A stretch of 64,000 nt of DNA from contig NZ_JACSCH020000011.1 of NCBI RefSeq assembly GCF_014451325.2, positions 186,001 to 250,000 on the forward strand, read 5' to 3'. Positions 44,468 through 55,105 of the stretch are shown one piece after another. Position 1 is the stretch's first letter, and each line of letters begins with the position of its first letter. The DNA comes from Streptomyces sp. CB02980. GTDB taxonomy: Bacteria; Actinomycetota; Actinomycetes; Streptomycetales; Streptomycetaceae. The notes under the pieces were generated by a model. The model worked only from the letters and a program-made list of their open reading frames with translations, was not told the DNA's origin and did no database searches. The translations under genes and the position numbers were made by a program.

Positions 44468-45091
44468 ATGCCGGAGGAGATCATCGACCCGCAGCCCGAG
44501 GGCCAGCAGCCCCGCAGTATCCGACTCACCGACCCGCGAGCCCTGCGCGCCTACGCTCACCCCCTGCGGATGTCGCTGGTGGGGATGCTGCGCAGCAGCG
44601 GCCCCTTCACCGCCACCCGGGCCGCCGAACTGACCGGCGAGTCCGTGGCCAGCTGCTCCTACCACCTGCGGATACTCGCCAAGTACGGGCTCGTGGAGGA
44701 GGCGCAGGGCGGCCGGGGGCGGGAGAAGCCCTGGCAGGCCACGGCCCAGTACACGGAGTGGCCGGAGTACAGCGAGGACCCGTCGATCGCCCAGGCGGCC
44801 GACGCGCTGAGCGTCGCCGTCGCCGAGCGGTACTTCGAGCGGGTCGCCCGGGCCATGGCGAACCGGCACCGGCTGCCGAAGGAGTGGCAGGAGGCCGAGC
44901 AGTTCGGCGACTCGCTGCTCCATCTCACCCACGAGGAGCTGGCCGACCTCGGAGCGCGCATCGGCGCGCTGCTCCGGCCCTACGAGGTGCGGGCCTCCGA
45001 CCCGTCCCTCCGCCCGGAGGGCGCCAGGCCCGTCAGTGTCCTGCGGATCGCCTACCTGGATCTGGACGTCCCCGACAGCGAGAAGGAGTGA
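44468..45091 (+). CDS. ArsR-like winged-helix transcriptional regulator
   Basis: 207 aa. The N-terminal winged helix-turn-helix reads ALRAYAHPLRMSLVGMLRSSGPFTATRAAELTGESVASCSYHLRILAKYGLVEEA. The C-terminal part is helical. It resembles the helix-turn-helix-20/ArsR group common in Streptomyces beside MFS genes. No metal-binding Cys cluster is seen, so it is probably not a metal sensor. It overlies a twin-palindrome promoter, consistent with autorepression, and is followed 5 nt later by the MFS gene. Confidence 0.88.
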   Translation: MPEEIIDPQPEGQQPRSIRLTDPRALRAYAHPLRMSLVGMLRSSGPFTATRAAELTGESVASCSYHLRILAKYGLVEEAQGGRGREKPWQATAQYTEWPEYSEDPSIAQAADALSVAVAERYFERVARAMANRHRLPKEWQEAEQFGDSLLHLTHEELADLGARIGALLRPYEVRASDPSLRPEGARPVSVLRIAYLDLDVPDSEKE

Positions 45092-45096
45092 GCGGG

Positions 45097-46380
45097 ATGG
45101 CTCTCGTCGAACGCGTACCGGCGCTGCTGCGCGAGCGGACCTTCCGCCGCTACTGGACCGGGCAGACCATCTCCCTCGCCGGGGACCAGATATCCCTCAT
45201 GGCGATCCCGCTCGCCGCCGTCCTCGTCCTCGGCGCCGACGCCGCGGCGATGGGCTGGCTCAAGGCCGCCGAACTCCTGCCCGCGCTCCTGCTCAACCTG
45301 CCGTTCGGCGCCTGGGCCGACCGGCAGACCAGTCGCAGACGGGCGATGATCGCGGCCGACTTCGGACGGGCGGCGCTGGTCCTGACCCTTCCCGTGGCCC
45401 ATGTGCTCGACGTGCTGACGCTCACCCAGCTGTACGTGGTGGCCTTCGGGATCGGCGCGCTCACCGTGCTCTTCGAGGTCTGCAACACCACGCTCTTCGT
45501 GGCGCTCGTGCCCACCGAGCGCTATGTGCAGGCGAACTCGCTGGTGAACGGCAGCCGTTCGACGGCCTGGCTGGCGGGACCCGGGATCGGCGGGCTGCTC
45601 GTGCAGTTCCTCACCGCCCCCTTCGCGCTGGTCGCGGACGCCCTGACCTATCTCGTGTCGGCCGGGTACCTGGCCCGGATCAAGCCGGTCGAGCCCCCGC
45701 CGGCCCCCGTGGCCAAGGGGCACTTCACCGAGGGGCTGCGCTGGGTGGTCCGGGAGCGCTCGATGCGGGCGCTGTTCGCCGCCTCCGGCACGGTCCAGTT
45801 CTTCAACTACATGTTCCACACCCTCTTCGTGCTCTACGTGACCACCGAACTCGGCCTCGGTGCCGGACTGCTCGGCCTGATCCTCGGAGCGGGAGCCGTG
45901 GGCGGTCTCCTCGGTGCGGTGGTCAGCGGGGCGGTCGTCCGACGGATCGGCATCGGGGGCTCGCTCGTCGCCGGCTTCCTCGGATTCACCCTGCCCCTGG
46001 TCCTGATACCCCTGGCCGACGGTCCGCCGGCGCTCGTGGTCTTCGTGCTGTTCGTGGCCGAGTTCCTCTCCTGCGTCGGCGTGATGATCGTCGACATCGC
46101 GGCGGGATCGTTCCAGATGGCGCTGATACCCGACGCCGTGCGGGCCCGGGTCATGGGCGCCTTCCGGACGCTCAACCACGGCTTCCGTCCGCTCGGCGCG
46201 CTCGTCGGCGGTCTCCTCGGCACCTCGATCGGGCTGCGCCCGACGCTCTGGATCGCCACCGTCGGGGCCGTCTTCGCCGTGCTGTGGGTGCTGCCCTCGC
46301 CGCTGCCGCGGATGCGGGAACTACCCTCTCCGAAAGAGGAGTCGGAGCCGGTCGGACAGCCGGGGGCAGGGCAGGGCTGA
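45097..46380 (+). CDS. MFS transporter (12-helix, MdtH/enterobactin-exporter-like)
   Basis: 427 aa. MFS features: RYWTGQTISLAGDQISLMAIPLAAV in helix 1, the motif-A loop GAWADRQTSRRRAMI, and 12 hydrophobic segments. ATG 45097 lies 5 nt after the regulator stop, with GGAG inside the regulator's last codons, so it is in the same operon. Probably an exporter controlled by the ArsR-like protein. Substrate unknown. Confidence 0.9.
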   Translation: MALVERVPALLRERTFRRYWTGQTISLAGDQISLMAIPLAAVLVLGADAAAMGWLKAAELLPALLLNLPFGAWADRQTSRRRAMIAADFGRAALVLTLPVAHVLDVLTLTQLYVVAFGIGALTVLFEVCNTTLFVALVPTERYVQANSLVNGSRSTAWLAGPGIGGLLVQFLTAPFALVADALTYLVSAGYLARIKPVEPPPAPVAKGHFTEGLRWVVRERSMRALFAASGTVQFFNYMFHTLFVLYVTTELGLGAGLLGLILGAGAVGGLLGAVVSGAVVRRIGIGGSLVAGFLGFTLPLVLIPLADGPPALVVFVLFVAEFLSCVGVMIVDIAAGSFQMALIPDAVRARVMGAFRTLNHGFRPLGALVGGLLGTSIGLRPTLWIATVGAVFAVLWVLPSPLPRMRELPSPKEESEPVGQPGAGQG

Positions 46381-46385
46381 CCGGG

Positions 46386-46391
46386 CAGACT
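46386..46391 (+). promoter_or_regulatory. Possible -10 box for the NAT gene
   Basis: CAGACT ends 6 nt before ATG 46398; poor match, so read-through from the MFS gene is also likely. Confidence 0.25.
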
Positions 46392-46397
46392 GGCGAC

Positions 46398-47315
46398 ATG
46401 ACGACGCGACCGACGGCTCCCGTTCCCTCCGATTCCCCCGTTCCCTCCGAACCCCCCGTTCCTTCCGGGTCTCCCGTTCCCTCCGGGTCTCCCGTTCCCT
46501 CCGAGCCCTTCGCTCCCACGCCGGGGGACGTCCGGGCCTATCTGCGGCGCATCGGCGCGGAGCGGCCGGACCGTGCGGACGCCGAGGCCCTGCGCGATCT
46601 GCATCTGCGTCATCTGCGGACCGTGCCGTTCGAGAACCTCTCGATCCACCTCGGCGAGGACATCGTCCTGGAGGAGAAGGCGCTGCTCGACAAGGTGATC
46701 GGCGCGCACCGGGGAGGGTTCTGCTACGAGGTCAACACGGCGTTCGCCGTTCTGCTGCGGGGGCTCGGCTACCGGGTGTCGCTGCTCCAGGCGCGGGTCT
46801 TCGGGCCGGAGGGGAAACTGGGCATCGCGTACGACCACATGGCGCTGCTCGTGGAGACGGCGGACGGGGAGCGGTGGCTCGCCGACGTCGGCTTCGGTGA
46901 CCACGGCCACTTCCCGCTCCGCTTCGAAGACCGCGGTGACCAGGCGGATCCGGGTGGTGTCTTCCGGCTCGTGGACACGGCCGAGGGTGACGTGGACGTG
47001 TTGCGGGACGGGAAGCCGCAGTACCGGATGGAGCTCCGGCCGCGTCGGCTCGGGGACTTCACGGCCGGTGCCTGGTACCACCGGACCTCGCCCGACTCGC
47101 ACTTCCCGCACAGTCTCGTCTGCTCCCTTCTCACGGAGGAGGGCCGGATCACCCTCAGCGACCGGAAGCTGATCACGAGGGCCAAGGGTGAGCGCGACGA
47201 GCGGATCCTCGAGGGTGAGGACGAGGTGAGGGGCGCGTACCGGGATCTGTTCGGGATCGAGCTCGACGTGCTGCCGGTCGTTCGCGGCGGAATTTCCGAT
47301 TCGAACCCTCGGTAA
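46398..47315 (+). CDS. Arylamine N-acetyltransferase
   Basis: 305 aa. Catalytic triad visible: C109 in RGGFCYE, H147 in AYDHMALLV, D168 in VGFGD. This transfers acetyl from acetyl-CoA to arylamines or hydrazines; some relatives act in polyketide assembly. The first 40 residues are a Pro/Ser repeat (five units of PVPSxS/P type) not found in classic NATs. The real domain starts at GDVRAYLRRIGAERP. Located directly after the ArsR-MFS pair, so possibly part of one detoxification unit. Confidence 0.93.
   Translation: MTTRPTAPVPSDSPVPSEPPVPSGSPVPSGSPVPSEPFAPTPGDVRAYLRRIGAERPDRADAEALRDLHLRHLRTVPFENLSIHLGEDIVLEEKALLDKVIGAHRGGFCYEVNTAFAVLLRGLGYRVSLLQARVFGPEGKLGIAYDHMALLVETADGERWLADVGFGDHGHFPLRFEDRGDQADPGGVFRLVDTAEGDVDVLRDGKPQYRMELRPRRLGDFTAGAWYHRTSPDSHFPHSLVCSLLTEEGRITLSDRKLITRAKGERDERILEGEDEVRGAYRDLFGIELDVLPVVRGGISDSNPR
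46422..46511 (+). repeat. Five 18-bp tandem repeats inside the NAT gene
   Basis: Units GTTCCCTCC plus nine variable bases, starting at 46422, 46440, 46458, 46476 and 46494, encoding VPS-rich hexapeptides. Confidence 0.85.
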
Positions 47316-47368
47316 CGCTTGCTCACCTAGTGCCCGGTTTGCGTCGAACGCCCCAGCGGTGATCGAAT

Positions 47369-47397
47369 GCGACTTCGTTGCATAGTGAACGAGTCGC
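47369..47397 (+). promoter_or_regulatory. Inverted repeat over the YceI-gene promoter
   Basis: GCGACTTCGTT (47369-47379) and AACGAGTCGC (47388-47397) are complementary except for one extra T and enclose GCATAGTG, a likely -10. TTGCGT lies upstream at about 47338 but is too far for a -35. The layout suggests an operator for a dimeric repressor such as MarR. Confidence 0.45.
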
Positions 47398-47414
47398 ACG
47401 GGGGTGCGTGAAGA

Positions 47415-48305
47415 ATGTTCGATCGTCTCTTCGGGAAGCGTGGGGCGGGCGCCGTGCGAGGCGGCCCGCTCGCCGGTCTCACCGTTCCCGCCTCGGCCGG
47501 GATGCTGAGCTGCCGGGTGCTCGACCCCGTGCACGAACCGGTCCGGCAGGCCGAGTTCGTCCTCAGCGACGCCGCCGGGCGCAAGGTGATCGCCGGCGAG
47601 ACCGACCCGTACGGCACGGCGCTCGCGACCGTGCCGGCGGGCGAGTACCGGCTCGCGGTCACCGCCGAGGGCTACACGCCGCACCACGGCAGGGTCGTCG
47701 TCACCGAGGGCGGCCACACCGGTCTCGACGACGTGCTGCTCCAGATCGCCCCGCAGCCCCAGCTTCCCGAGCCCGGCGACTGGGAGATCGACCCGACGCA
47801 CTCCCAGATCGGTTTCACCGCACGTCACATCGGGCTCGCGCGGATCCACGGCCGGTTCAACAGCTTCGCCGGCGCGGTCCGGATCGGTGACCGCGTGGAG
47901 CGCTCCGCGATGCACGTCGTCATCGACGCGGCCTCCATCGACACCGGGGTGCAGATGCGCGACGACCATCTGCGGTCCGGCGACTTCCTCGACGTCGGCG
48001 CGTACCCGACGCTGGAGTTCTTCAGCGAGCGCTTCACACACAAGGGCGGCAGCCGTTGGGCCGTCACCGGGGCGCTCACCCTCCACGGGGTGAGCCGCAC
48101 GGTCACCCTCGACACCCAGTACCTGGGCCTCGGGAGCGGTCTTGAGGGCGAGACCCGGTGCGCCTGCCGGGCCACCACCGAACTGCACCGGGAGGACTTC
48201 ACGCTCACCTGGCAGACGTTGCTGGCGCGGGGGATCGCGGCGGTGGGGTCGAGCATCAGCATCGATCTGGATGTGCAGATCGTGCCCAAGGCGGGGCGGG
48301 GCTGA
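47415..48305 (+). CDS. YceI family protein with N-terminal Ig-like (carboxypeptidase-regulatory) domain
   Basis: 296 aa. Residues about 28-110 resemble a carboxypeptidase-regulatory-like beta sandwich (VLDPVHEPVRQAEFVLSD, PAGEYRLAVTAEGYTPHHG). From about 118 is a YceI lipid-binding beta barrel: WEIDPTHSQIGFTARHIGLARIHGRF, followed by SIDTGVQMRDDHLRSGDFLDV and GALTLHGVSRTV. No signal peptide, so probably cytoplasmic. YceI proteins bind polyisoprenoid-like lipids; the biological role here is unknown. Confidence 0.9.
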   Translation: MFDRLFGKRGAGAVRGGPLAGLTVPASAGMLSCRVLDPVHEPVRQAEFVLSDAAGRKVIAGETDPYGTALATVPAGEYRLAVTAEGYTPHHGRVVVTEGGHTGLDDVLLQIAPQPQLPEPGDWEIDPTHSQIGFTARHIGLARIHGRFNSFAGAVRIGDRVERSAMHVVIDAASIDTGVQMRDDHLRSGDFLDVGAYPTLEFFSERFTHKGGSRWAVTGALTLHGVSRTVTLDTQYLGLGSGLEGETRCACRATTELHREDFTLTWQTLLARGIAAVGSSISIDLDVQIVPKAGRG

Positions 48306-48350
48306 GGGTTCGCCCCGGGGGTTGGCCCGGCGGCGGGACGTAGGTCGGGC

Positions 48351-48611
48351 CTATGGGGCTTCCAGCCAGCCCTCGTACTCCGCCGCCAGGGAGTCCAGTG
48401 CCGTCGGGTCGAGCCGGCCGTCCGGGTCCTCGACGACCACCAGCCACTGGGCGTCCTCGGCGTCGTCCTCCCCGGCCAGGGAGTCCCGTACGAGCTGCGG
48501 TTCCTCGGCGACGCCGAAGCGGTCGGGGAGTTCCCCGGCGACCTCCTCGGCGGCGTCGCGGTCGGGGAGTACCAGTACGTGTCGTTCACTCACCCCGTCA
48601 TTCTCGGGCAT
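48351..48611 (-). CDS. Small acidic hypothetical protein
   Basis: 86 aa. ATG 48611 has AGGA upstream; an internal GTG at 48593 is the alternative. The sequence ERHVLVLPDRDAAEEVAGELPDRFG suggests a small alpha/beta domain, followed by acidic stretches. Convergent with the YceI gene and divergent from holA. No family recognised. Confidence 0.6.
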   Translation of the reverse strand: MPENDGVSERHVLVLPDRDAAEEVAGELPDRFGVAEEPQLVRDSLAGEDDAEDAQWLVVVEDPDGRLDPTALDSLAAEYEGWLEAP

Positions 48612-48649
48612 CGCCGTCCTGTCAGTGGTCCGTGGGATGCTGGACCGCG

Positions 48650-49642
48650 ATGGCCACCAGAAAGACTTCCCCCGACGACCTCCTCGGCCCCGTGACGCTC
48701 GCCGTGGGGCAGGAGGACCTGCTCCTCGACCGTGTCGTCCAGGCGGTGGTGGCGGCCGCGCGTGCCGCCGACGCCGACACGGACGTGCGCGACCTCGCGC
48801 CCGACCAGCTCCAGCCCGGCTCGCTGGCGGAGCTCACCAGCCCCTCGCTCTTCGCCGAGCGCAAGGTGCTGGTCGTGCGGAACGCCCACGATCTGTCCGC
48901 CGACACGATCAAGGACGTCAAGGCGTATCTCGACGACCCGATCGAGGACATCTCGCTCGTCCTGCTCCACGCCGGCGGCGCCAAGGGCAAGGGGCTGCTC
49001 GACGCGGCGCGCAAGGCGGGGGCGCGGGAGGTGGCCTGCCCGAAGACGACGAAGCCGGCGGAACGGCTGACGTTCGTGCGGCAGGAGTTCCGGACGCTGG
49101 GGCGTTCGGCCACGCCCGAGGCCTGCCAGGCAATCGTCGACTCCATCGGCAGCGATCTGCGGGAGCTCGCGTCCGCGGTCGCGCAGCTCACGTCCGACGT
49201 GGACGGGACGATCGACGAGGCCGTCGTCGGGCGCTACTACACGGGCCGCGCCGAGGCCTCCTCCTTCAACATCGCGGACCGCGCGGTGGAGGGACGTGCG
49301 GCGGAGGCCCTCGAGGCCCTGCGGTGGTCGCTCTCGACCGGGGTCGCGCCGGTGCTCGTCACGAGCGCGTTGGCGCAGGGCGTACGGGCGATCGGCAAGC
49401 TGTCGTCGGCGCGGGGTGGGCGGCCTGCGGATCTGGCGCGGGAGCTGGGTATGCCGCCGTGGAAGATCGACCGCGTACGGCAGCAGATGCGGGGCTGGAC
49501 CCCCGACGGGGTGTCGCTCGCGCTGCGGGCGATCGCGGAGGCGGACGCGGGGGTGAAGGGCGGCGGGGACGACCCGGAGTACGCCCTGGAGAAGGCGGTG
49601 GTCGCGGTGGCTCGGGCGGCGAGGATGCGGCGGGGCGGGTAG
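48650..49642 (+). CDS. holA: DNA polymerase III subunit delta
   Basis: 330 aa. The clamp-loader delta fold is shown by LAVGQEDLLLDRVVQAVV at the start, SPSLFAERKVLVVRNA in the AAA+-like domain, and a C-terminal helical collar (LSSARGGRPADLARELGMPPWKIDRVRQQ). Delta opens the beta clamp. ATG 48650 begins the conserved region. holA next to rpsT is a conserved bacterial arrangement; here a 980-bp repeat region separates them. Confidence 0.93.
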   Translation: MATRKTSPDDLLGPVTLAVGQEDLLLDRVVQAVVAAARAADADTDVRDLAPDQLQPGSLAELTSPSLFAERKVLVVRNAHDLSADTIKDVKAYLDDPIEDISLVLLHAGGAKGKGLLDAARKAGAREVACPKTTKPAERLTFVRQEFRTLGRSATPEACQAIVDSIGSDLRELASAVAQLTSDVDGTIDEAVVGRYYTGRAEASSFNIADRAVEGRAAEALEALRWSLSTGVAPVLVTSALAQGVRAIGKLSSARGGRPADLARELGMPPWKIDRVRQQMRGWTPDGVSLALRAIAEADAGVKGGGDDPEYALEKAVVAVARAARMRRGG

Positions 49643-49864
49643 CGGTTGGGGGTTGGGGGCGGTGGGGCGGGCTTGGCCTGTGCGGTGCCGGTGCCGGTGG
49701 CGTGCCGTGCCGTGCCGGTGCGTGCCGTGGCCGTGGCCGGGGGGCCGGTTGTGCGTGTGGTGTGGGTGCGGGGCGGTTGGTGGCTGGTGCCAGGGCGGAT
49801 TCCCCCACCCCACCCCTTCCCGAAACCCTGCCGGGGGCTGGTGGTGGGCGGGGGAGAGAGCTCC

Positions 49865-50421
49865 GGGGGCTGCGCCCCCGAACCCCCCTCGGGGCTGCGC
49901 CCCGGACCCTGCCTGGGGCTGCGCCCCTGGACCCCCTCGGGGCTGCGCCCCGGACCCTGCCTGGGGCTGCGCCCCCGAACCCCCCTCGGGGCTCCGCCCC
50001 GGACCCTGCCTGGGGCTGCGCCCCTGGACCCCCTCGGGGCTGCGCCCCGGGGTGCCTGGGGCTGCGCCCCTGGACCCCCTCGGGGCTGCGCCCCGGGGTC
50101 CCGCCTGGGGCACCGCCCCCGCCCCCCGTTCGCGGCTGTGCCCGCGCCCCGTCTGGGGCTCGACCTCTGGACCCGCCTGGGGCTGCGCCCAGCACTCCGC
50201 CTGGGGCTCTGCTCCCTGGGCCCTCTCGCGGCCGCGCCCCTGGCCCCGGGGCCGTAGGCCCCGCACCCCGCCTAGGGCCGTCGGCCCGCGGACCCTGCAA
50301 GGGCTCCGCCCCCGGCCCGTGTGTGGCTCGCCCCAGGCCGATTGGGGCTCCGCCCCCCAGCCCCGCCTGGGGCTGTGCCCTCGGACCCTGCAAGGGCTCC
50401 GTCCCCGACCCGTTTCCCGGG
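49865..50421. repeat. Array of about 22 short GGGGCTGCGCCCC palindromes
   Basis: Roughly 24-bp units, each containing a GGGGC-TGC-GCCCC-like hairpin plus a spacer such as GGACCCTGCCT or TGGACCCCCTC. The 5' half is regular; the 3' half (after about 50100) is degenerate. Long open frames on both strands here are low-complexity by-products with no start signals. The whole stretch 49643-50620 holds no credible gene; 49643-49860 is GC-rich with GTGCCG repeats. Confidence 0.85.
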
Positions 50422-50439
50422 CTGCCCCGTCGCCCAACC

Positions 50440-50457
50440 CGTACGTACGTACGTACG
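50440..50457 (+). repeat. (CGTA)4 microsatellite
   Basis: CGTA repeated four times plus CG, directly beside the rpsT terminator. Confidence 0.8.
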
Positions 50458-50503
50458 CCAAAGGCCCCAGCCCTCCTGGGGAAGGAGGTGGTGGGGCCTT
50501 TGG
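50458..50503 (-). terminator. Terminator of rpsT
   Basis: CCAAAGGCCCC (50458-50468) and GGGGCCTTTGG (50493-50503) pair perfectly; it lies downstream of rpsT on the minus strand. Confidence 0.7.
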
Positions 50504-50620
50504 TGTTGAGCTGGTGGGCTCGCACCCGCGTGGCGAACGCGTCCGCGTGCGAGTCCTGGGTGGCCGGGTGGGAGCGGGAGAGAGGGCCCGCTGGGTCCCG
50601 TGCGGCCGTTACATCAGAGC

Positions 50621-50887
50621 TCAGCCCTGGAGAGCGGCAACCTTGGTGGCCAGCGCCGACTTCTTGTTGGCGGCGGCGTTCTTGTGGATGACGCCCTTCG
50701 AGACAGCCTTGTCGAGCGCGCGGGAGGCGGCGCGGGAAGCCACGGTGGCCTTCTCGACGTCACCCGCGGCGACGGCCTCGCGGGCCTTGCGGATCGCGGT
50801 CTTGAGCGAGGACTTGACGGCCTTGTTGCGCAGGCGCGCCTTCTCGTTCGTCTTGTTCCGCTTGATCTGGGACTTGATGTTCGCCAC
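50621..50887 (-). CDS. rpsT: 30S ribosomal protein S20
   Basis: 88 aa, beginning MANIKSQIKRNKTNEKARLRN, the standard S20 start, with the basic helical repeats of the family and LDKAVSKGVIHKNAAANKKSAL at the end. It binds the 5' and 3' minor domains of 16S rRNA. GTG 50887 is chosen; the longer frame to 50950 adds unconserved residues. Divergent from lepA. Confidence 0.97.
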   Translation of the reverse strand: MANIKSQIKRNKTNEKARLRNKAVKSSLKTAIRKAREAVAAGDVEKATVASRAASRALDKAVSKGVIHKNAAANKKSALATKVAALQG

Positions 50888-51071
50888 GAAAAGAGCCTTT
50901 ACAGGTTCGATGTTCCTTCTGGATGCGTCTCGCAGGCTGAGAGGGCACACGAGACACAGCTGTCCACGGTATCAGCCACTCTCGTGCCCGCCCAAACCGG
51001 GCGCAGGGCGACGGGCATGGGACCATGGAGCCTACGTATCGATCCGACATCGCCCCGAGACGAGACCCTGC

Positions 51072-52937
51072 GTGCCCGCGACTCCTACCAACGTGCCCGA
51101 GCCGAGCCGTACCGACCCGGCTCTGATCCGCAACTTCTGCATCATCGCGCACATCGACCACGGCAAGTCCACGCTCGCCGACCGGATGCTCCAGCTGACC
51201 GGTGTGGTCGACCAGCGGCAGATGCGTGCCCAGTACCTCGACCGCATGGACATCGAGCGGGAGCGCGGCATCACGATCAAGTCCCAGGCGGTCCGGCTGC
51301 CGTGGGCGCCGACCGAGGGGCCGGGTCAGGGCAGCACGCACATCCTGAACATGATCGACACTCCCGGGCACGTCGACTTCACGTACGAGGTCTCGCGTTC
51401 GCTCGCGGCCTGTGAGGGCACGGTCCTGCTGGTCGACGCGGCGCAGGGCATCGAGGCGCAGACGCTGGCCAACCTCTACCTGGCCATGGAGAACGACCTC
51501 ACGATCGTTCCCGTGCTGAACAAGATCGACCTGCCGGCCGCCCAGCCGGAGAAGTTCTCCGAGGAGCTGGCCAATCTCATCGGCTGCCAGCCGGAGGACG
51601 TCCTCAAGGTCTCCGCGAAGACCGGTGTCGGTGTCGACGCGCTGCTCGACCGGGTCGTCCGGGACGTTCCCGCCCCGGTCGGTGTCGCCGACGCGCCCGC
51701 CCGCGCGATGATCTTCGACTCCGTGTACGACTCGTACCGGGGTGTCGTGACCTATGTACGAGTGGTCGACGGCCAGCTCAACAAGCGCGAGCGCATCAAG
51801 ATGATGTCGACCGGTGCCACCCACGAGCTGCTCGAGATCGGTGTCTCGTCTCCGGAGATGACGCCTTCCGACGGTCTCGGCGTCGGTGAGGTGGGCTACC
51901 TCATCACCGGTGTGAAGGACGTCCGCCAGTCCAAGGTCGGTGACACGATCACCTCCCTGCACAAGGGCGCCACCCAGGCCCTCGGCGGTTACAAGGACCC
52001 GAAGCCGATGGTGTTCTCGGGCCTCTACCCGCTGGACGGCTCGGAGTACCCGGACCTCCGCGAGGCCCTCGACAAGCTGCAGCTCAACGACGCCGCGCTG
52101 GTCTACGAGCCGGAGACCTCCGCCGCGCTGGGCTTCGGCTTCCGCGTCGGCTTCCTGGGGCTCCTCCACCTCGACGTGATCCGTGAGCGGCTCGAGCGCG
52201 AGTTCGGGCTCGACCTCATCGCCACCGCCCCCAACGTGGTCTACCGCGTGGTCATGGAGGACGGCAGCGAGCACACGGTCACCAACCCGAGCGAGTTCCC
52301 CGAGGGCAAGATCGACGACGTGTACGAGCCCGTCGTACGCGCCACGATCCTCGCCCCCAGTGAGTTCATCGGCGCGATCATGGAGCTGTGCCAGACCCGT
52401 CGCGGCACGCTGATCGGCATGGACTACCTCTCCGAGGACCGGGTCGAGATCCGCTACACCCTGCCCCTCGCCGAGATCGTCTTCGACTTCTTCGACCAGC
52501 TGAAGTCCAAGACGCGCGGTTACGCCTCCCTCGACTACGAGCCCACCGGCGAGCAGGCCTCCAGCCTGGTCAAGGTCGACATCCTGCTGCACGGCGACAA
52601 GGTCGACGCCTTCTCCGCCGTCACCCACAAGGACGCCGCGTACGCCTACGGTGTGCGGCTCGTCGCCAAGCTGCGCGAGCTCATCCCCCGGCAGGCCTTC
52701 GAGGTGCCGATCCAGGCCGCGATCGGCTCCCGGGTCATCGCCCGGGAGACCATCCGCGCCATCCGCAAGGACGTCCTCGCCAAGTGCTACGGCGGTGACA
52801 TCTCCCGTAAGCGGAAGCTGCTGGAGAAGCAGAAGGAAGGCAAGAAGCGCATGAAGATGGTCGGCTCGGTGGAGGTGCCGCAGGAGGCCTTCATCGCCGT
52901 CCTCTCCAGCGACGAGTCCTCCGGCAAGAAGAAGTAA
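51072..52937 (+). CDS. lepA: Elongation factor 4 (LepA)
   Basis: 621 aa, the usual length. G1 motif AHIDHGKST at 26-34, switch RGITIKSQAVRL, G3 DTPGH, G4 NKID. The C-terminal LepA-specific domain ends KQKEGKKRMKMVGSVEVPQEAFIAVL. It is a ribosome-bound translational GTPase aiding ribosome assembly or stalled elongation. GTG 51072 lies in a stretch without a better start upstream, since the frame upstream runs into the repeat region. Divergent from rpsT with about 180 bp between, where promoters for both must lie. Confidence 0.97.
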   Translation: MPATPTNVPEPSRTDPALIRNFCIIAHIDHGKSTLADRMLQLTGVVDQRQMRAQYLDRMDIERERGITIKSQAVRLPWAPTEGPGQGSTHILNMIDTPGHVDFTYEVSRSLAACEGTVLLVDAAQGIEAQTLANLYLAMENDLTIVPVLNKIDLPAAQPEKFSEELANLIGCQPEDVLKVSAKTGVGVDALLDRVVRDVPAPVGVADAPARAMIFDSVYDSYRGVVTYVRVVDGQLNKRERIKMMSTGATHELLEIGVSSPEMTPSDGLGVGEVGYLITGVKDVRQSKVGDTITSLHKGATQALGGYKDPKPMVFSGLYPLDGSEYPDLREALDKLQLNDAALVYEPETSAALGFGFRVGFLGLLHLDVIRERLEREFGLDLIATAPNVVYRVVMEDGSEHTVTNPSEFPEGKIDDVYEPVVRATILAPSEFIGAIMELCQTRRGTLIGMDYLSEDRVEIRYTLPLAEIVFDFFDQLKSKTRGYASLDYEPTGEQASSLVKVDILLHGDKVDAFSAVTHKDAAYAYGVRLVAKLRELIPRQAFEVPIQAAIGSRVIARETIRAIRKDVLAKCYGGDISRKRKLLEKQKEGKKRMKMVGSVEVPQEAFIAVLSSDESSGKKK

Positions 52938-52973
52938 CCGGGACGAGCCGTACATCGCTGTCCTGGGGAAACG

Positions 52974-53006
52974 ACGGGTCCACGTGCCGAGTGCGCGTGG
53001 GCCCGT
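52974..53006 (+). terminator. Terminator after lepA
   Basis: ACGGGTCCACG / CGTGGGCCCGT, 11-bp arms with one G-U pair, 37 nt after the stop. Confidence 0.7.
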
Positions 53007-53136
53007 TCGTTATCAAGCGGCGCCCCGTAGGCCCTTACGCGCCGGACCTCGGGCCTTTACTCTGATCCCGGCTCGAAGGTTACTCGCCAGTTAGTTACGA
53101 ACCACCAGAAGGCACCGCCGCCGCCCGGAGGACGTC

Positions 53137-55014
<1,878 letters not shown>

Positions 55015-55043
55015 CCCTCGCCGCCGTGGACCCGACCCTCGCC

Positions 55044-55066
55044 CCTGTGGAGAGGTTGTCCACAGG
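55044..55066 (+). promoter_or_regulatory. Inverted DnaA-box-like pair upstream of hemW
   Basis: CCTGTGGA (55044-55051) and TCCACAGG (55059-55066) are inverted copies; TTGTCCACA at 55056-55064 is a consensus DnaA box. It could equally be an RNA hairpin or operator. Confidence 0.35.
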
Positions 55067-55105
55067 CCGGGCGTTCACCTCGGGCAGTACGGGACAATGG
55101 GGCTC

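Noticed and set aside
49865..50421. CRISPR array
   Set aside because: Units are short GC palindromes with near-identical spacers; no cas genes.
49359..50525. Long open frames on both strands over the palindrome array (up to about 600 aa)
   Set aside because: Products are repeats of GAAPRG or LRPRTP type created by the DNA repeat; no start signals and no conserved domain.
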